A DNA stretch of 64,000 nucleotides from Clostridium neonatale (GCF_001458595.1 NZ_LN890327.1:76177-140176); one strand, 5' to 3'. Counted from the first letter of the stretch, positions 12,449 to 22,339 are shown. The notes: a model not told the origin generated them from the sequence alone. Numbers and translations: made by a program.

Positions 12449-12533
12449 GGAGGAATTCCCGAGTGGCCAAAGGGGGCAGACTGTAAATCTGTTGCGTCTC
12501 GCTTCGATGGTTCGAATCCATCTTCCTCCACCA
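12449..12533 (+). tRNA. tRNA-Tyr (GTA), copy 3
   Basis: Identical to the other tRNA-Tyr genes; last gene of the cluster, directly followed by the terminator. Confidence 0.97.
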
Positions 12534-12534
12534 A

Positions 12535-12568
12535 AACTCAGAATTATTATTCTGAGTTTTTTATTTTA
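12535..12568 (+). terminator. Terminator of the tRNA cluster
   Basis: AACTCAGAAT (12535-12544) and ATTCTGAGTT (12549-12558) form a 10-bp stem with a 4-base loop, followed by a T-rich tail. Confidence 0.9.
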
Positions 12569-12665
12569 TCTTGAAATAAAAGTTGAAAAGTAAATAGTTG
12601 TATCAATTTATGCATGAATAGAATATATTATAGATTATATGATATATTATGTTTATTGTATAATA

Positions 12666-12694
12666 TTGACCATAAAAATATTATGTGGTAGAAT
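12666..12694 (+). promoter_or_regulatory. Promoter of metK and its riboswitch
   Basis: TTGACC (12666-12671), 17-base spacer, and TAGAAT (12689-12694) preceded by TGG, an extended -10. The start would be near 12701, just before the riboswitch. Confidence 0.75.
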
Positions 12695-12718
12695 AAATTA
12701 CGAAAATAAAATATTGTT

Positions 12719-12830
12719 ACTCTTATCAAGAGAGGTGGAGGGATAGGGCCCAGTGAAACCCGGCAACCTGTTTAATTACAAGGTGCCAATTCCTGTAGAA
12801 AGATTTTCTACAAGATAAGAAAGTATTGTG
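12719..12830 (+). promoter_or_regulatory. SAM-I (S-box) riboswitch aptamer of metK
   Basis: The conserved S-box core is present: AGAGAGGTGGAGGGA, then GGGCCCAGTGAAACCCGGCA, ACC and the GGTGCCAATTCC segment. Helix P1 forms between TCTTATC (12721-12727) and GATAAGA (12814-12820). The same 3' strand, GATAAGAA (12814-12821), can instead pair with TTCTTATC (12842-12849), which lies in the loop and left arm of the downstream terminator. This is the usual S-box switch: with bound S-adenosylmethionine P1 holds and the terminator forms; without it the antiterminator lets transcription reach metK. It makes SAM synthesis self-limiting. Confidence 0.95.
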
Positions 12831-12838
12831 TAATCGCG

Positions 12839-12862
12839 CTCTTCTTATCGAAGAGTTTTTTT
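12839..12862 (+). terminator. Riboswitch-controlled terminator before metK
   Basis: CTCTTC (12839-12844) pairs with GAAGAG (12850-12855), followed by seven T. The loop and left arm overlap the antiterminator strand. Confidence 0.92.
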
Positions 12863-12985
12863 ATTGCATATAAAAGGTATTTCTTTTAAGACAGTATAAA
12901 AAATATTAAGAAGTGTGAGATTTTTCACTTTTACTCGAATTATTTCATGATTAAAGATAAGGAGTACAAGCGGAAGGAGAAAAAT

Positions 12986-14161
12986 ATGAGAAGATTATTT
13001 ACATCAGAATCAGTTACAGAAGGTCATCCAGATAAAATGTGTGATCAAATTTCAGATGGCGTATTAGACGCAATTTTAGCACAAGATCCAAATGCTAGAG
13101 TAGCATGTGAAACATGTACAACAACAGGAATGGTTATGGTAATGGGAGAGATATCAACAAATTGTTATGTTGATATTCCTAAAGTAGTTAGAGAAACTGT
13201 TAGAGAAATTGGATATGATAGAGCTAAATACGGATTTGATTGCGATACTTGTTCTGTTATGACAACAATAGATGAACAATCAGCAGATATTGCTATGGGT
13301 GTTGATGAAGCTTTAGAATCAAGAAAAGGTGAGAAAGATGAGGTTGAAGCAGTAGGTGCTGGAGACCAAGGAATGATGTTTGGTTTTGCTACAAATGAAA
13401 CTGATGCATATATGCCGTTACCAATTCATATGGCTCATAGATTATCAAGAAGACTTACTGAAGTAAGGAAAGATGGTACATTAGGCTATTTAAGGCCTGA
13501 TGGTAAGACACAAGTAACAGTTGAATATGAAGATGAAAAACCAAAGAGAATAGATACAATAGTAATATCTACTCAACATGATGAGCATGTTACATTAGAA
13601 CAAATAGAAAAGGATCTTAAAGAACATGTTATTAAAGCAGTAGTACCACAAGAATTATTAGATGATAAAACAAGATATTTTATAAATCCAACTGGAAGAT
13701 TTGTTGTTGGTGGACCACAAGGTGACTCTGGATTAACTGGAAGAAAGATTATAGTAGATACTTATGGTGGATATGGTAGACATGGTGGTGGAGCATTCTC
13801 AGGAAAAGATCCAACAAAAGTTGATAGATCTGCTGCTTATGCTGCAAGATGGGTTGCGAAAAACTTAGTGGCTGCTGGATTAGCTGATAAGCTTGAAATA
13901 CAATTAGCTTACGCTATTGGAGTTGCTAAACCAGTATCAATAACTGTTGATACTTTTGGAACAGGAAAACTATCAGATGATAAAATAGTTGAAATAGTTG
14001 AAAAGGTATTTGATTTAAGACCAGGAGCTATAATAAGAGATCTTGATTTAAGAAGACCTATATATAAGCAAACAGCTGCTTATGGCCACTTTGGCAGAAC
14101 AGATCTTAATCTGCCATGGGAACAATTAAATAAGGTAGAAGAAATCAAAAAATATATTTAG
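12986..14161 (+). CDS. metK: S-adenosylmethionine synthetase
   Basis: MetK makes S-adenosylmethionine from methionine and ATP. The 391-residue protein begins [17 protein letters not shown], the standard family start, which settles the ATG at 12986 after AAGGAGA over an in-frame ATG at 12947. The signature [10 protein letters not shown] is near residue 115 and the P-loop-like [16 protein letters not shown] near 263. It stands alone between the S-box leader and its own terminator. Confidence 0.98.
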   Translation: MRRLFTSESVTEGHPDKMCDQISDGVLDAILAQDPNARVACETCTTTGMVMVMGEISTNCYVDIPKVVRETVREIGYDRAKYGFDCDTCSVMTTIDEQSADIAMGVDEALESRKGEKDEVEAVGAGDQGMMFGFATNETDAYMPLPIHMAHRLSRRLTEVRKDGTLGYLRPDGKTQVTVEYEDEKPKRIDTIVISTQHDEHVTLEQIEKDLKEHVIKAVVPQELLDDKTRYFINPTGRFVVGGPQGDSGLTGRKIIVDTYGGYGRHGGGAFSGKDPTKVDRSAAYAARWVAKNLVAAGLADKLEIQLAYAIGVAKPVSITVDTFGTGKLSDDKIVEIVEKVFDLRPGAIIRDLDLRRPIYKQTAAYGHFGRTDLNLPWEQLNKVEEIKKYI

Positions 14162-14170
14162 TATTTATAG

Positions 14171-14204
14171 AAGCAGGAAGTTTTAATTAATTTCCTGCTT
14201 TTTT
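14171..14204 (+). terminator. Terminator of metK
   Basis: AAGCAGGAA (14171-14179) and TTCCTGCTT (14192-14200) form a 9-bp stem followed by T residues. Confidence 0.88.
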
Positions 14205-14427
14205 AAAATTTAAAATATGTGACAATCGTTTATAAACATTGACTTAAATTAGAAATATATATTTTGAGAATATGGATATAAAAGAATATAGGATGATATA
14301 TTCCTGTACTTATATAATAGAAGAGAAGTATTCAATAAATAGTATAAAATTATAAATTAAACTTATGATATAATTAAAATAATATAAAGAGAAGTATAAG
14401 TTTAAATCATAGTTTGGAGAGATAGTA

Positions 14428-16653
14428 GTGGAAGTTCTTAATGGTTTTGTTGAAAATATTGTTTTTAAAAGTGAAGAAACAGGATATGTTGTATGCAGGA
14501 TTAGAGCTGATAAAAATTTAGTTAGCGCTGTTGGTACAGTACCTTTTATAAAGGAAGGTCAAAATGTAAAGTTAACTGGATACTGGACAGTGCATAAACA
14601 ATTTGGTAATCAATTTAATATTCAAGACTACGAAGAAATTCTTCCAAACTCAATTGATGGGATTGAAAAATATTTAAGCGCAGGTGTGATTCATGGAATA
14701 GGTCCTATAACTGCTAAGAAGATAATAGAAAAGTTTGGAGAAGAAACTTTAGATATAATGGAAAACCATATAGAGAGACTCATGGAGATAGAGGGAATTG
14801 GAGAAAAGAAATTTCAAATAATATATGAATCATATATTGAGCAGCAAGGTTTAAAAGATATAATTTTATATTTTAGCAAACATGGTGTTACAAGTAATCA
14901 ATGTGTGAAAATATATAAGAAATTTGGACCAAATGCTAAATATATTGTATCTGAGAATCCTTATATACTTTGTGAAGAAATATCAGGAATTGGTTTTAAA
15001 ACAGCAGATAGGATAGCTATGAGTATAGGTATAAAAAATGATTCTGATTTTAGAATTCAAAGTGGAATAAAATATGTTATGAATCAGTTTTGTGCCTTAG
15101 GAAATACCTTTATGCCAAAAGCTAATATAATAGAGGAATGTAAGAAAAATATAATGGTACCAGAAGAACTTATAGAAAAAAATTTATATGATATGTCTGC
15201 TAAGCAGAAAATAGTTATAGAAAAGATAAATGATACAGAAATGGGATTTTTATTGCCATACTACTATTGTGAGCTTGGCGTTACTCAGAAAATTATTACT
15301 CTTGGATTACAAGAAACTCAAACTATCAATTCTGATATAAACTTTGAAATAGGGGTATTTGAAAAAGAGCAAAAAATAAAATTTGCAGAATCACAAAAAG
15401 AAGCTATAATTGGAGCATTTAATAGTGGAATAGAAATAATAACAGGTGGACCAGGAACAGGTAAAACAACGATAATAAAAGCTATCATTCACATATATGA
15501 GAATAATGGAATGAGAGTGCTTCTAGGAGCACCTACAGGAAGAGCAGCAAAGAGAATGACAGAGTCTACAGGAAGAGAAGCGAAGACAATTCATAGGCTT
15601 CTTGAAATGGGAGTATCTGATGAAGACGAATCTGTTTTTGAAAAAGGTGAGTCATCACCATTAGACTGTGATGTTATCATTATTGATGAGGCATCTATGA
15701 TTGATATAATGCTTATGCACAATCTATTAAAGGCTATAAAGCTTGGTACACGATTAATAATTGTAGGCGATGTTGATCAATTACCATCTGTAGCGCCAGG
15801 AAATGTATTAAGAGATTTAATAGAGAGTGAATATATTAAGGTAGTACGTTTGAAGGAAATATTCAGACAAGGAAATGAAAGCTTAATAGTTGTTAATGCT
15901 CATAGGATAAACGAAGGTGAAATGCCAATATTAAACCAAAAAGATAAGGATTTTTTCTTTATAAATCAGGAGAATATAGATAACATTTTAACTACAATTA
16001 TAGATTTAATGAAGAGGCGTCTTCCTAAATTTAATACAGAGTGGGATGTATTAAAAGACATGCAAGTACTTACACCTATGAGAAAAGGAGTGTTGGGGGT
16101 AATTAATCTTAATGAAAGATTACAAGAAGTGTTTAATCCCCCTAATCCAAATAAAAAAGAAATAAAGTCTAGAGATATAATTTTTAGAGAAGGCGATAAG
16201 ATTATGCAGACTAAAAATAATTATTCGCTAAAATGGATCAGAATTGGTGGATTTGGAGAAGACGAGGGTGTTGGTGTGTTTAATGGTGATTTAGGATTTA
16301 TTCAAAATATTGATGAAGAAAAGAAGAATTTAACAATAATTTTTGATGATGAAAGAAAAGTGTTTTATGATTTTAACTTTTTGGATGAACTAGATCTAGC
16401 TTATGCGACTACTATTCATAAAAGTCAAGGTAGTGAATTTAAGGTTGTAATAATTCCGGCATTTATGGGATCACCTTTTCTCATGAATAGAAATCTGTTA
16501 TATACAGGTATAACAAGAGCAAAACAGTTAGTTGTAGTAGTTGGTTTTCAAAAGGCACTTTTATATATGATAAATAACACTAATAGTATGGAAAGATATT
16601 CAGCGCTTCAATATCGAATTAGAGATATAATAAATGATAATGTCATAGAGTAA
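14428..16653 (+). CDS. recD2: RecD2-type ATP-dependent DNA helicase
   Basis: A 741-residue superfamily 1B 5'-3' helicase of the RecD2 type found in bacteria whose RecD-like protein works without RecBC; it acts in DNA repair and replication-fork maintenance. The N-terminal third has OB-like and helix-hairpin-helix segments (I-H-G-I-G-P-I-T-A-K-K near 80 and I-E-G-I-G-E-K-K near 120). Walker A G-G-P-G-T-G-K-T-T is near 340, Walker B I-I-I-D-E-A-S near 415 and the C-terminal T-T-I-H-K-S-Q-G-S-E-F motif near 660. The start is GTG after a TTTGGAGAGA site. It begins a likely operon with the next two genes, which belong to the com family. Confidence 0.95.
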   Translation: MEVLNGFVENIVFKSEETGYVVCRIRADKNLVSAVGTVPFIKEGQNVKLTGYWTVHKQFGNQFNIQDYEEILPNSIDGIEKYLSAGVIHGIGPITAKKIIEKFGEETLDIMENHIERLMEIEGIGEKKFQIIYESYIEQQGLKDIILYFSKHGVTSNQCVKIYKKFGPNAKYIVSENPYILCEEISGIGFKTADRIAMSIGIKNDSDFRIQSGIKYVMNQFCALGNTFMPKANIIEECKKNIMVPEELIEKNLYDMSAKQKIVIEKINDTEMGFLLPYYYCELGVTQKIITLGLQETQTINSDINFEIGVFEKEQKIKFAESQKEAIIGAFNSGIEIITGGPGTGKTTIIKAIIHIYENNGMRVLLGAPTGRAAKRMTESTGREAKTIHRLLEMGVSDEDESVFEKGESSPLDCDVIIIDEASMIDIMLMHNLLKAIKLGTRLIIVGDVDQLPSVAPGNVLRDLIESEYIKVVRLKEIFRQGNESLIVVNAHRINEGEMPILNQKDKDFFFINQENIDNILTTIIDLMKRRLPKFNTEWDVLKDMQVLTPMRKGVLGVINLNERLQEVFNPPNPNKKEIKSRDIIFREGDKIMQTKNNYSLKWIRIGGFGEDEGVGVFNGDLGFIQNIDEEKKNLTIIFDDERKVFYDFNFLDELDLAYATTIHKSQGSEFKVVIIPAFMGSPFLMNRNLLYTGITRAKQLVVVVGFQKALLYMINNTNSMERYSALQYRIRDIINDNVIE

Positions 16654-16673
16654 ATAGATGGAAGGAGATATTT

Positions 16674-17690
16674 ATGGGGGTAGTATGTAAAGTTAAAGAA
16701 GAAAATCTAAAATATGCAGTAGATAAAATTAACTATTGGTATAGAAAGAATATAAAGTATCTAACTATAATTACAGTTCCATTTAATACTTCATGTATTT
16801 TTTGTGATATTATAAATACAATTTCAAATAGTAATAAAAAAATATTATATGTTTGGGGAAAAGGTGTTGAGAATAGGGAACTAATAGCAGCAATTAGAGA
16901 AAAAAACTCAACAATAACTCATTCTTTTATTGAAAGAGGTAGTAGTTCATCTGATATTACATTTATTAACTATAAAAATATAGCATATATAGAAGGCGAA
17001 TATGAATTAGTTATCTTTGACGATATAACATACTTTTCTAATTTAAATGGAACTATAATAAGAGAATTGTTAGAATTTTGCAGTAACATGGGAAATAAGA
17101 TTATAGCTTACTGCATAGAAAAGATATCTCTTATAGGTGAGAAAATTGAATTAGCTGCTTATAACTATGAACAACCATTTGTTGAACCAAGGATAATAAC
17201 TACAAGGATAAATTTAAATACAGATATACCATATACATTATATGATTATTTAAAATGGTTCAAAGATAGTAAACATAAGGTTGCGATTTATGTTCCAGAT
17301 AAGGAAAAACTTGATTCTGTATATGAATATTTTATAAAAAAATTAAAAATAAAAGATGTTAAGATAATAAAAGCTAATAAAATAGAAGAAATAAAAAAGT
17401 GTGAGAGAGTATCAAAAATTAAGGATAAGGCAATATTCATAATAACAAATAAGATAGAGGAGTTACTTGAATACTGCTATATGGATGATGCTGTTGTTTT
17501 ATTTAGTGAAGATCAAAAATATACATACAAGAAGATCTTATATATATGTGGACAAATGAGAAGTGTCAATCTTACTTTACCAGAGGTTTTGCTTGTGTGT
17601 AATGAAGTTTCTGAAGATATTGAGAAAGCGAAAGATATGGCAAGAGATTTCAATAAAAAAGTATGGGAAAAGAAATTGAGAGAATTATAA
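16674..17690 (+). CDS. ComFA-like protein lacking a clear P-loop
   Basis: The 338-residue protein lies directly between recD2 and comFC, where competence helicase ComFA is found in other Firmicutes. It resembles a reduced ComFA: a Walker B-like segment V-I-F-D-D-I-T-Y-F near 115, then F-V-E-P-R-I (near 165) and T-R-I-N-L, and a second RecA-like half with K-V-A-I-Y-V-P-D and an ending P-E-V-L-L-V-C-N-E-V. The expected Walker A is missing: the matching spot reads V-P-F-N-T-S-C-I. The N-terminal zinc-finger region of ComFA is also absent. Presumably it is not an active ATPase. AAGGAG precedes the ATG. The family call is from eye comparison only. Confidence 0.55.
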   Translation: MGVVCKVKEENLKYAVDKINYWYRKNIKYLTIITVPFNTSCIFCDIINTISNSNKKILYVWGKGVENRELIAAIREKNSTITHSFIERGSSSSDITFINYKNIAYIEGEYELVIFDDITYFSNLNGTIIRELLEFCSNMGNKIIAYCIEKISLIGEKIELAAYNYEQPFVEPRIITTRINLNTDIPYTLYDYLKWFKDSKHKVAIYVPDKEKLDSVYEYFIKKLKIKDVKIIKANKIEEIKKCERVSKIKDKAIFIITNKIEELLEYCYMDDAVVLFSEDQKYTYKKILYICGQMRSVNLTLPEVLLVCNEVSEDIEKAKDMARDFNKKVWEKKLREL

Positions 17691-18358
17691 AAAAATCTAA
17701 AATGCATATTAAATTAATTCGAAAAATGGTAAATGTATTTTTAGAATCCTTATTAGAATTAATATATCCAAGTGAAAATTATTGTATAATATGTAAAGCA
17801 GAAGATTGTCATAAGATATGCTTATCATGTTTAAAAAGCATTAAGAAAATTAATATAATAGATTCAGATATAAGTAGTTATGGATATTATGGCGGTGTTT
17901 TGAAGCAGCTGATATTAAATTTAAAATACAAAAAGGATTTTTCAGCTGGCGATATACTATCGGATTTTCTATCAGATTATATTAAAGATAATATAGAATA
18001 TGATAATTACATGTTGTCCTATATTCCACTTTCGAAGAAATCCAAGAAGAAAAGAGGATTTAATCAGTGTGAATATATAGCAAAAAAAGTATCTGAGAAG
18101 CTAAATATAGAAGCTGTTGAAATTTTAATCAAGTACAAAGATACAGCAGAACAAAAGACGCTTAATAAGCATGAACGTAGTGAAAATATAAAGGGCGCAT
18201 TTAAAGTAAAGAAAGGAATTAATGTGATTGACTGTAATATTATACTTATAGATGATGTAACCACTACTGGAAGCACAATGATTGAGGCTTATAAAATACT
18301 ACAAGAAAATTCGGCAAAAAGTATAAAACTCTTGACCTTAGCTAAAAGTGCTATATAA
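17663..18358 (+). CDS. comFC: ComFC family phosphoribosyltransferase-like protein
   Basis: ComF-family proteins take part in DNA uptake and later steps of transformation. The protein (231 residues from the ATG at 17663) has a small zinc-finger pattern, C-I-I-C-K and C-L-S-C, near residues 41-60, and a phosphoribosyltransferase domain with the PRPP motif I-L-I-D-D-V-T-T-T-G-S-T near 195. The first ATG lies 28 bases inside the preceding gene. ATGs at 17702 and 17726 give N-termini closer to the family norm, so the start is uncertain. The stop codon is part of the -10 box of the following raiA RNA promoter. Confidence 0.88.
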   Translation: MGKEIERIIKKSKMHIKLIRKMVNVFLESLLELIYPSENYCIICKAEDCHKICLSCLKSIKKINIIDSDISSYGYYGGVLKQLILNLKYKKDFSAGDILSDFLSDYIKDNIEYDNYMLSYIPLSKKSKKKRGFNQCEYIAKKVSEKLNIEAVEILIKYKDTAEQKTLNKHERSENIKGAFKVKKGINVIDCNIILIDDVTTTGSTMIEAYKILQENSAKSIKLLTLAKSAI

Positions 18359-18359
18359 T
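18332..18359 (+). promoter_or_regulatory. Promoter of the raiA-motif RNA inside comFC
   Basis: TTGACC (18332-18337), 16-base spacer, TATAAT (18354-18359). A start 7 bases after the -10 would be G18366, the first base of the RNA's closing helix. The whole promoter lies within the last codons of comFC, and the stop codon TAA is part of the -10. Confidence 0.75.
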
Positions 18360-18365
18360 AATAAT

Positions 18366-18575
18366 GTAAAGCTAGGTTTGTGGTTGAAAGTCGATGCTAG
18401 TCGCAGGCAAAACGATCCACGTAATTTAGGTAAAATACCTAAGGAGCATGGTGCGGTATAGAAGTAAGTCCTGCCAACTTTTATGTTGAGAGGGTTAGTA
18501 GTGAGGAATTAATTTTTAGTAGCAAAAGCTCCAGCAGGCGAGTGTGGGGTCAAAAACCAGGTCAACTAGCTTTAC
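18366..18575 (+). ncRNA. raiA-motif structured non-coding RNA
   Basis: A 210-base G/C-richer island in an otherwise A/T-rich gap directly upstream of hpf (also called raiA). A perfect 10-bp closing helix joins GTAAAGCTAG (18366-18375) to CTAGCTTTAC (18566-18575). An internal hairpin is TTAGGTA (18426-18432) with TACCTAA (18436-18442). No open frame is present. Position upstream of the ribosome hibernation gene, size and the long-range closing helix match the raiA motif, a conserved RNA of Firmicutes and Actinobacteria; published work on a Clostridium links it to sporulation and aggregation. The exact family match is from memory of the motif's context and needs a covariance-model check. Confidence 0.82.
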
Positions 18576-18617
18576 TTTATTTTTAGAATAAATTATCTGA
18601 ATTTACTGAAAATTCTC

Positions 18618-18646
18618 TTGTTTACTTTAGAAAAGAGTGGTAAAAT
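18618..18646 (+). promoter_or_regulatory. Promoter of hpf, separate from the raiA RNA
   Basis: TTGTTT (18618-18623), 17-base spacer, TAAAAT (18641-18646) preceded by TGG, an extended -10. The leader would be about 80 bases. This suggests hpf is transcribed independently of the RNA upstream. Confidence 0.65.
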
Positions 18647-18732
18647 ATATTTAAGTTAACAAGTTAAATATATTTTAAAATTTAAAATATACTTTTAACA
18701 AACTTTTTTCATATTAGAGAGGGGCTGAATTT

Positions 18733-19266
18733 ATGAAAGTCACAGTTATAGCAAAAAATATTGAGTTAACAGCTGCATTAAAGGAGATAGTTGAAAAGAA
18801 AATAAGTAAACTTGGAAAATATTTTGATTCTAATGTGGATGCGAGAGCTACATTAAGTGTTCAAAAGAATAGACATATAATAGAAGTTACTATACCTTTT
18901 AATGGAATAATTCTAAGAGGAGAAGAAGCAACCTCAGATATGTATAAGTCTCTAGATTTAGTTGAAGAAAAGTTAGAAAGACAAATAAGAAAGCAAAAAA
19001 CAAGATTAGCAAGAAGAAATAATGGTTCATTTAAGTTTGCAGAACTAAATGATCCAGCTAGTAAGATTAATGAAGAAGACGAAGGAAAGTTAGTAAAAGT
19101 TAAAAAATTTGGGGTAAAACCAATGAATTCAGAAGAGGCAATACTTCAAATGGATCTATTAGGACATAACTTCTTTGTATTCCAAGATGCAGATACCAGT
19201 AAAGTCAATGTTGTATATAAAAGAAAAGATGGAGATTATGGTTTATTAGAACCGGAATTTATATAA
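18733..19266 (+). CDS. hpf: Long-form ribosome hibernation promoting factor
   Basis: Long HPF (RaiA/YvyD) binds the 30S decoding centre in resting cells and joins ribosomes into inactive 100S dimers. The 177-residue protein has the N-terminal S30AE domain (about 1-100, with K-K-I-S-K-L-G-K-Y-F and the basic helix K-L-E-R-Q-I-R-K-Q-K) and the C-terminal dimerisation domain (about 120-177, K-P-M-N-S-E-E-A-I-L-Q-M-D-L-L-G-H-N-F-F), the feature that defines the long form. GAGAGGGG precedes the ATG. It has its own promoter and terminator. Confidence 0.95.
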   Translation: MKVTVIAKNIELTAALKEIVEKKISKLGKYFDSNVDARATLSVQKNRHIIEVTIPFNGIILRGEEATSDMYKSLDLVEEKLERQIRKQKTRLARRNNGSFKFAELNDPASKINEEDEGKLVKVKKFGVKPMNSEEAILQMDLLGHNFFVFQDADTSKVNVVYKRKDGDYGLLEPEFI

Positions 19267-19275
19267 TGTAAATGT

Positions 19276-19306
19276 AGTCTATCCTAGGAGTTAGGATAGA
19301 CTTTTT
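19276..19306 (+). terminator. Terminator of hpf
   Basis: AGTCTATCCTA (19276-19286) and TAGGATAGACT (19292-19302), perfect 11-bp stem with a 5-base loop, followed by TTTT. Confidence 0.9.
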
Positions 19307-19610
19307 ATGTTTTACAAATAAAAATTATTATAATATTAAAAATAAATTACTATAATATATGAAATTTTTAAAATAAGATTAAAACTGTCACAATATATAC
19401 ATAATTTTAATGTAACATTAAAATAAGGACTAAAATAACAATTTGATTATTGTATATTATTAAGAATATTTTAATAATAAGATATATTTAATATAAAAAT
19501 GTATACTTTTATTGAAACTTATGTAATCTAAATGGTATAATTTAAGAATGCGTAAGTTATATAAAGCTTTTTTTAATGCAAAATATATATAATTTTGAAA
19601 GGATGACATT
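19307..19610. promoter_or_regulatory. secA upstream region with promoter
   Basis: About 300 bases of A/T-rich DNA with no gene. TTGAAA (19512-19517), an 18-base spacer and TATAAT (19536-19541) preceded by TGG form a likely secA promoter with a leader of about 63 bases. I see nothing else. Confidence 0.65.
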
Positions 19611-22265
19611 ATGGGATTTTTAGAAGCCGTATTTGGAACATATAGTGATAGGGAAGTAAAAAGATTACAACCTATTATCAAAAAAATAAATAGTTTAGAG
19701 GAATCTATTAAGAGTCTTTCAGATGATGAATTAAAAGCAAAAACTGATGAATTCAAGGAAAGATTAAGCAATGGAGAAACTTTAGATGATATTTTACCAG
19801 AAGCTTTTGCAGTTGTTAGAGAAGGATCTGTCAGAGTTTTAGGAATGAGACATTATGATGAACAGCTTATGGGTGGTATCGTACTTCACCAAGGAAGAAT
19901 ATCAGAAATGAAAACAGGTGAAGGTAAAACATTAGTTGCTACGGCGCCAGTATACTTAAATGCATTAAGCGGTGAAGGTGTTCATGTAGTAACAGTAAAT
20001 GATTATCTTGCTAAAAGAGATGCTGAGCAGATGGGAGAGCTATATGGTTTCTTGGGTTTAAAGACTGGGGTTATTGTTCATGAATTAAATAATGAGCAAA
20101 GAAGAGAATCATATGCAGCTGATATAACATATGGAACAAATAATGAATTTGGTTTTGACTACTTAAGAGATAACATGGTTGTATATAAAAATGATAGGGT
20201 ACAAAGACCATTAAATTTTGCAGTTGTTGATGAAGTTGACTCAATCTTAATTGATGAAGCTAGAACCCCACTTATAATCTCAGGTCAAGGAGATAAATCT
20301 ACAGAGTTCTATAAAGTTGCGGATTTCTTTGCAAAAAAATTAAAGGAAGAAGTTGACTTTACTAAAGATGAAAAAGCTAATGCAGTTATGTTAACTGAGG
20401 AAGGTGTAAAGAAAGCAGAAAAAACATTTAATGTAGAAAACTATGCTGATGCTGAAAACTTAGAATTACAACACTATGTAACTCAAGCATTGAAAGCAAA
20501 CTTTTCAATGAGAAGAGACAAAGATTACATGGTTAAAGATGGAGAAGTAATCATTGTTGATGAATTTACAGGAAGACTTATGGAAGGTAGAAGATATTCA
20601 GACGGTCTTCATCAAGCAATTGAAGCTAAGGAAAATGTTAAAATAGCTAGAGAATCAAAGACATTAGCTACAATAACATTCCAAAATTATTTCAGAATGT
20701 ATAAAAAGCTATCTGGTATGACTGGTACTGCATTAACAGAAGAAAATGAATTTAGAGAAATATATGGATTAGATGTTATTGTGATTCCAACACACAAACC
20801 AATAGCAAGAAAAGATAATCCAGATTTAGTCTTTAGTACTGAACTTGGAAAGTTTAATGCTGTTGCTTCTGAAATAGAGAAAGCATATGAAAAAGGTCAG
20901 CCAGTGTTAGTTGGTACAGTAAGTATTGAAAAGTCAGAATTTCTTTCAAGTCTACTTAAGAAAAATGGAGTGCCACATCAGGTTTTAAATGCAAAATATC
21001 ATGAACAAGAGGCAGAGATTATAAGTCATGCTGGTGAAAAAGGTATGGTTACTATAGCTACTAATATGGCTGGTAGAGGTACTGATATTAAGCTTGGAGA
21101 AGGTGTAGTAGAGCTTGGCGGACTTAAAATAATTGGTACTGAAAGACATGAATCAAGAAGAATAGATAACCAATTAAGAGGACGTTCTGGTAGACAAGGA
21201 GATCCAGGTGAATCAACATTCTTTATTTCACTTGAAGATGATTTAATGAGAATATTTGGTTCAGAAAAGATCCAAGGTGTTGTTGAAAAATTAGGACTTC
21301 AAGAAGACGAAGCTATTGAAAGCAAAATGGTTAGTAAGGCCATAGAAAATGCTCAAAAGAAAGTTGAAGGTAATAACTTTGATATAAGAAAGACATTATT
21401 AGGTTATGATGACGTAATGAATATTCAAAGAGAAGTTATATACAAGCAAAGATCGGAAGTTCTTGAAGGTGAAGATATAAAAGATGAAATACTAAGCATG
21501 ACTAAAGATATTATAAGTGATGCAGTTAATCTTCATATAACAAATGATGCAGAGGATTATAGAGAACAATTCTTACATTTGATGGTTTATTTACAAGACA
21601 TATGTATTCCAGCGAATACAGTTAATTTAGCTGAAATGGAAAATATGTCAAATGAAGAAATAACTGAAAAATTCTATGAAGCTGCAGTTAAATTCTATGA
21701 AGCAAAAGAAGAAGAATTTACTTCAGAAAGATTAAGAGAAATTGAAAGAGTTATTCTTTTAAAATGTGTTGATAGCAAATGGATGAATCATATTGACAGT
21801 ATGGATCATTTAAAGCAAGGCATTGGTCTTCAATCATTCAAACAAGTTAATCCAGTTGAAGCATACCAAATGGAAGGTAGTGAAATGTTTGATGAGATGA
21901 TTAAATCAATCAAAGAAGAGACTGTTAAATTATTATTCCACGTTAAAATAGAAAGAGCACCAGAAGAAAGAACAAGAGTTGCTAAAGAAACGGCTGCTGT
22001 TCATGAAGGTCCTGTAGCAGGTCCAAGTGGAAGAGTGGTAGTAAGACAAGGAGCTCCAGGTGCAGTTTCAGCAGGACCAGGACCAGCACCAGGAAGAATG
22101 GCAGGACCAGGTGGTGGAAATCCAGGAATGGCATCTCAAAATGGACCAGGTGGAGAAAAAGCTCCAGCTGAACCTATAAGAAATGAAGATAAACATGGAA
22201 GAAATGAACCTTGCCCATGTGGAAGTGGTAAGAAATATAAAAATTGTTGTGGAAGAGAAGTTTAG
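19611..22265 (+). CDS. secA: Protein translocase ATPase SecA
   Basis: SecA drives secretory proteins through SecYEG using ATP. The 884-residue protein has Walker A in M-K-T-G-E-G-K-T near residue 103, the DEAD-type V-V-D-E-V-D-S near 205, and the helicase motif A-G-R-G-T-D-I-K near 487. The C-terminus ends in the zinc-binding SEC-C motif [14 protein letters not shown]. Between the body and that tail is a linker of about 50 residues made almost only of Gly, Pro, Ala, Val, Ser and Arg (about 803-850), unusual in this A/T-rich genome. AAAGGATG precedes the ATG. Confidence 0.98.
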   Translation: MGFLEAVFGTYSDREVKRLQPIIKKINSLEESIKSLSDDELKAKTDEFKERLSNGETLDDILPEAFAVVREGSVRVLGMRHYDEQLMGGIVLHQGRISEMKTGEGKTLVATAPVYLNALSGEGVHVVTVNDYLAKRDAEQMGELYGFLGLKTGVIVHELNNEQRRESYAADITYGTNNEFGFDYLRDNMVVYKNDRVQRPLNFAVVDEVDSILIDEARTPLIISGQGDKSTEFYKVADFFAKKLKEEVDFTKDEKANAVMLTEEGVKKAEKTFNVENYADAENLELQHYVTQALKANFSMRRDKDYMVKDGEVIIVDEFTGRLMEGRRYSDGLHQAIEAKENVKIARESKTLATITFQNYFRMYKKLSGMTGTALTEENEFREIYGLDVIVIPTHKPIARKDNPDLVFSTELGKFNAVASEIEKAYEKGQPVLVGTVSIEKSEFLSSLLKKNGVPHQVLNAKYHEQEAEIISHAGEKGMVTIATNMAGRGTDIKLGEGVVELGGLKIIGTERHESRRIDNQLRGRSGRQGDPGESTFFISLEDDLMRIFGSEKIQGVVEKLGLQEDEAIESKMVSKAIENAQKKVEGNNFDIRKTLLGYDDVMNIQREVIYKQRSEVLEGEDIKDEILSMTKDIISDAVNLHITNDAEDYREQFLHLMVYLQDICIPANTVNLAEMENMSNEEITEKFYEAAVKFYEAKEEEFTSERLREIERVILLKCVDSKWMNHIDSMDHLKQGIGLQSFKQVNPVEAYQMEGSEMFDEMIKSIKEETVKLLFHVKIERAPEERTRVAKETAAVHEGPVAGPSGRVVVRQGAPGAVSAGPGPAPGRMAGPGGGNPGMASQNGPGGEKAPAEPIRNEDKHGRNEPCPCGSGKKYKNCCGREV

Positions 22266-22339
22266 ACAATTCATAATGTACACTGCACAATCCACAATTT
22301 AGGATGAAATTCTTATAGAATTTCTAGAAGTTTATTTAC

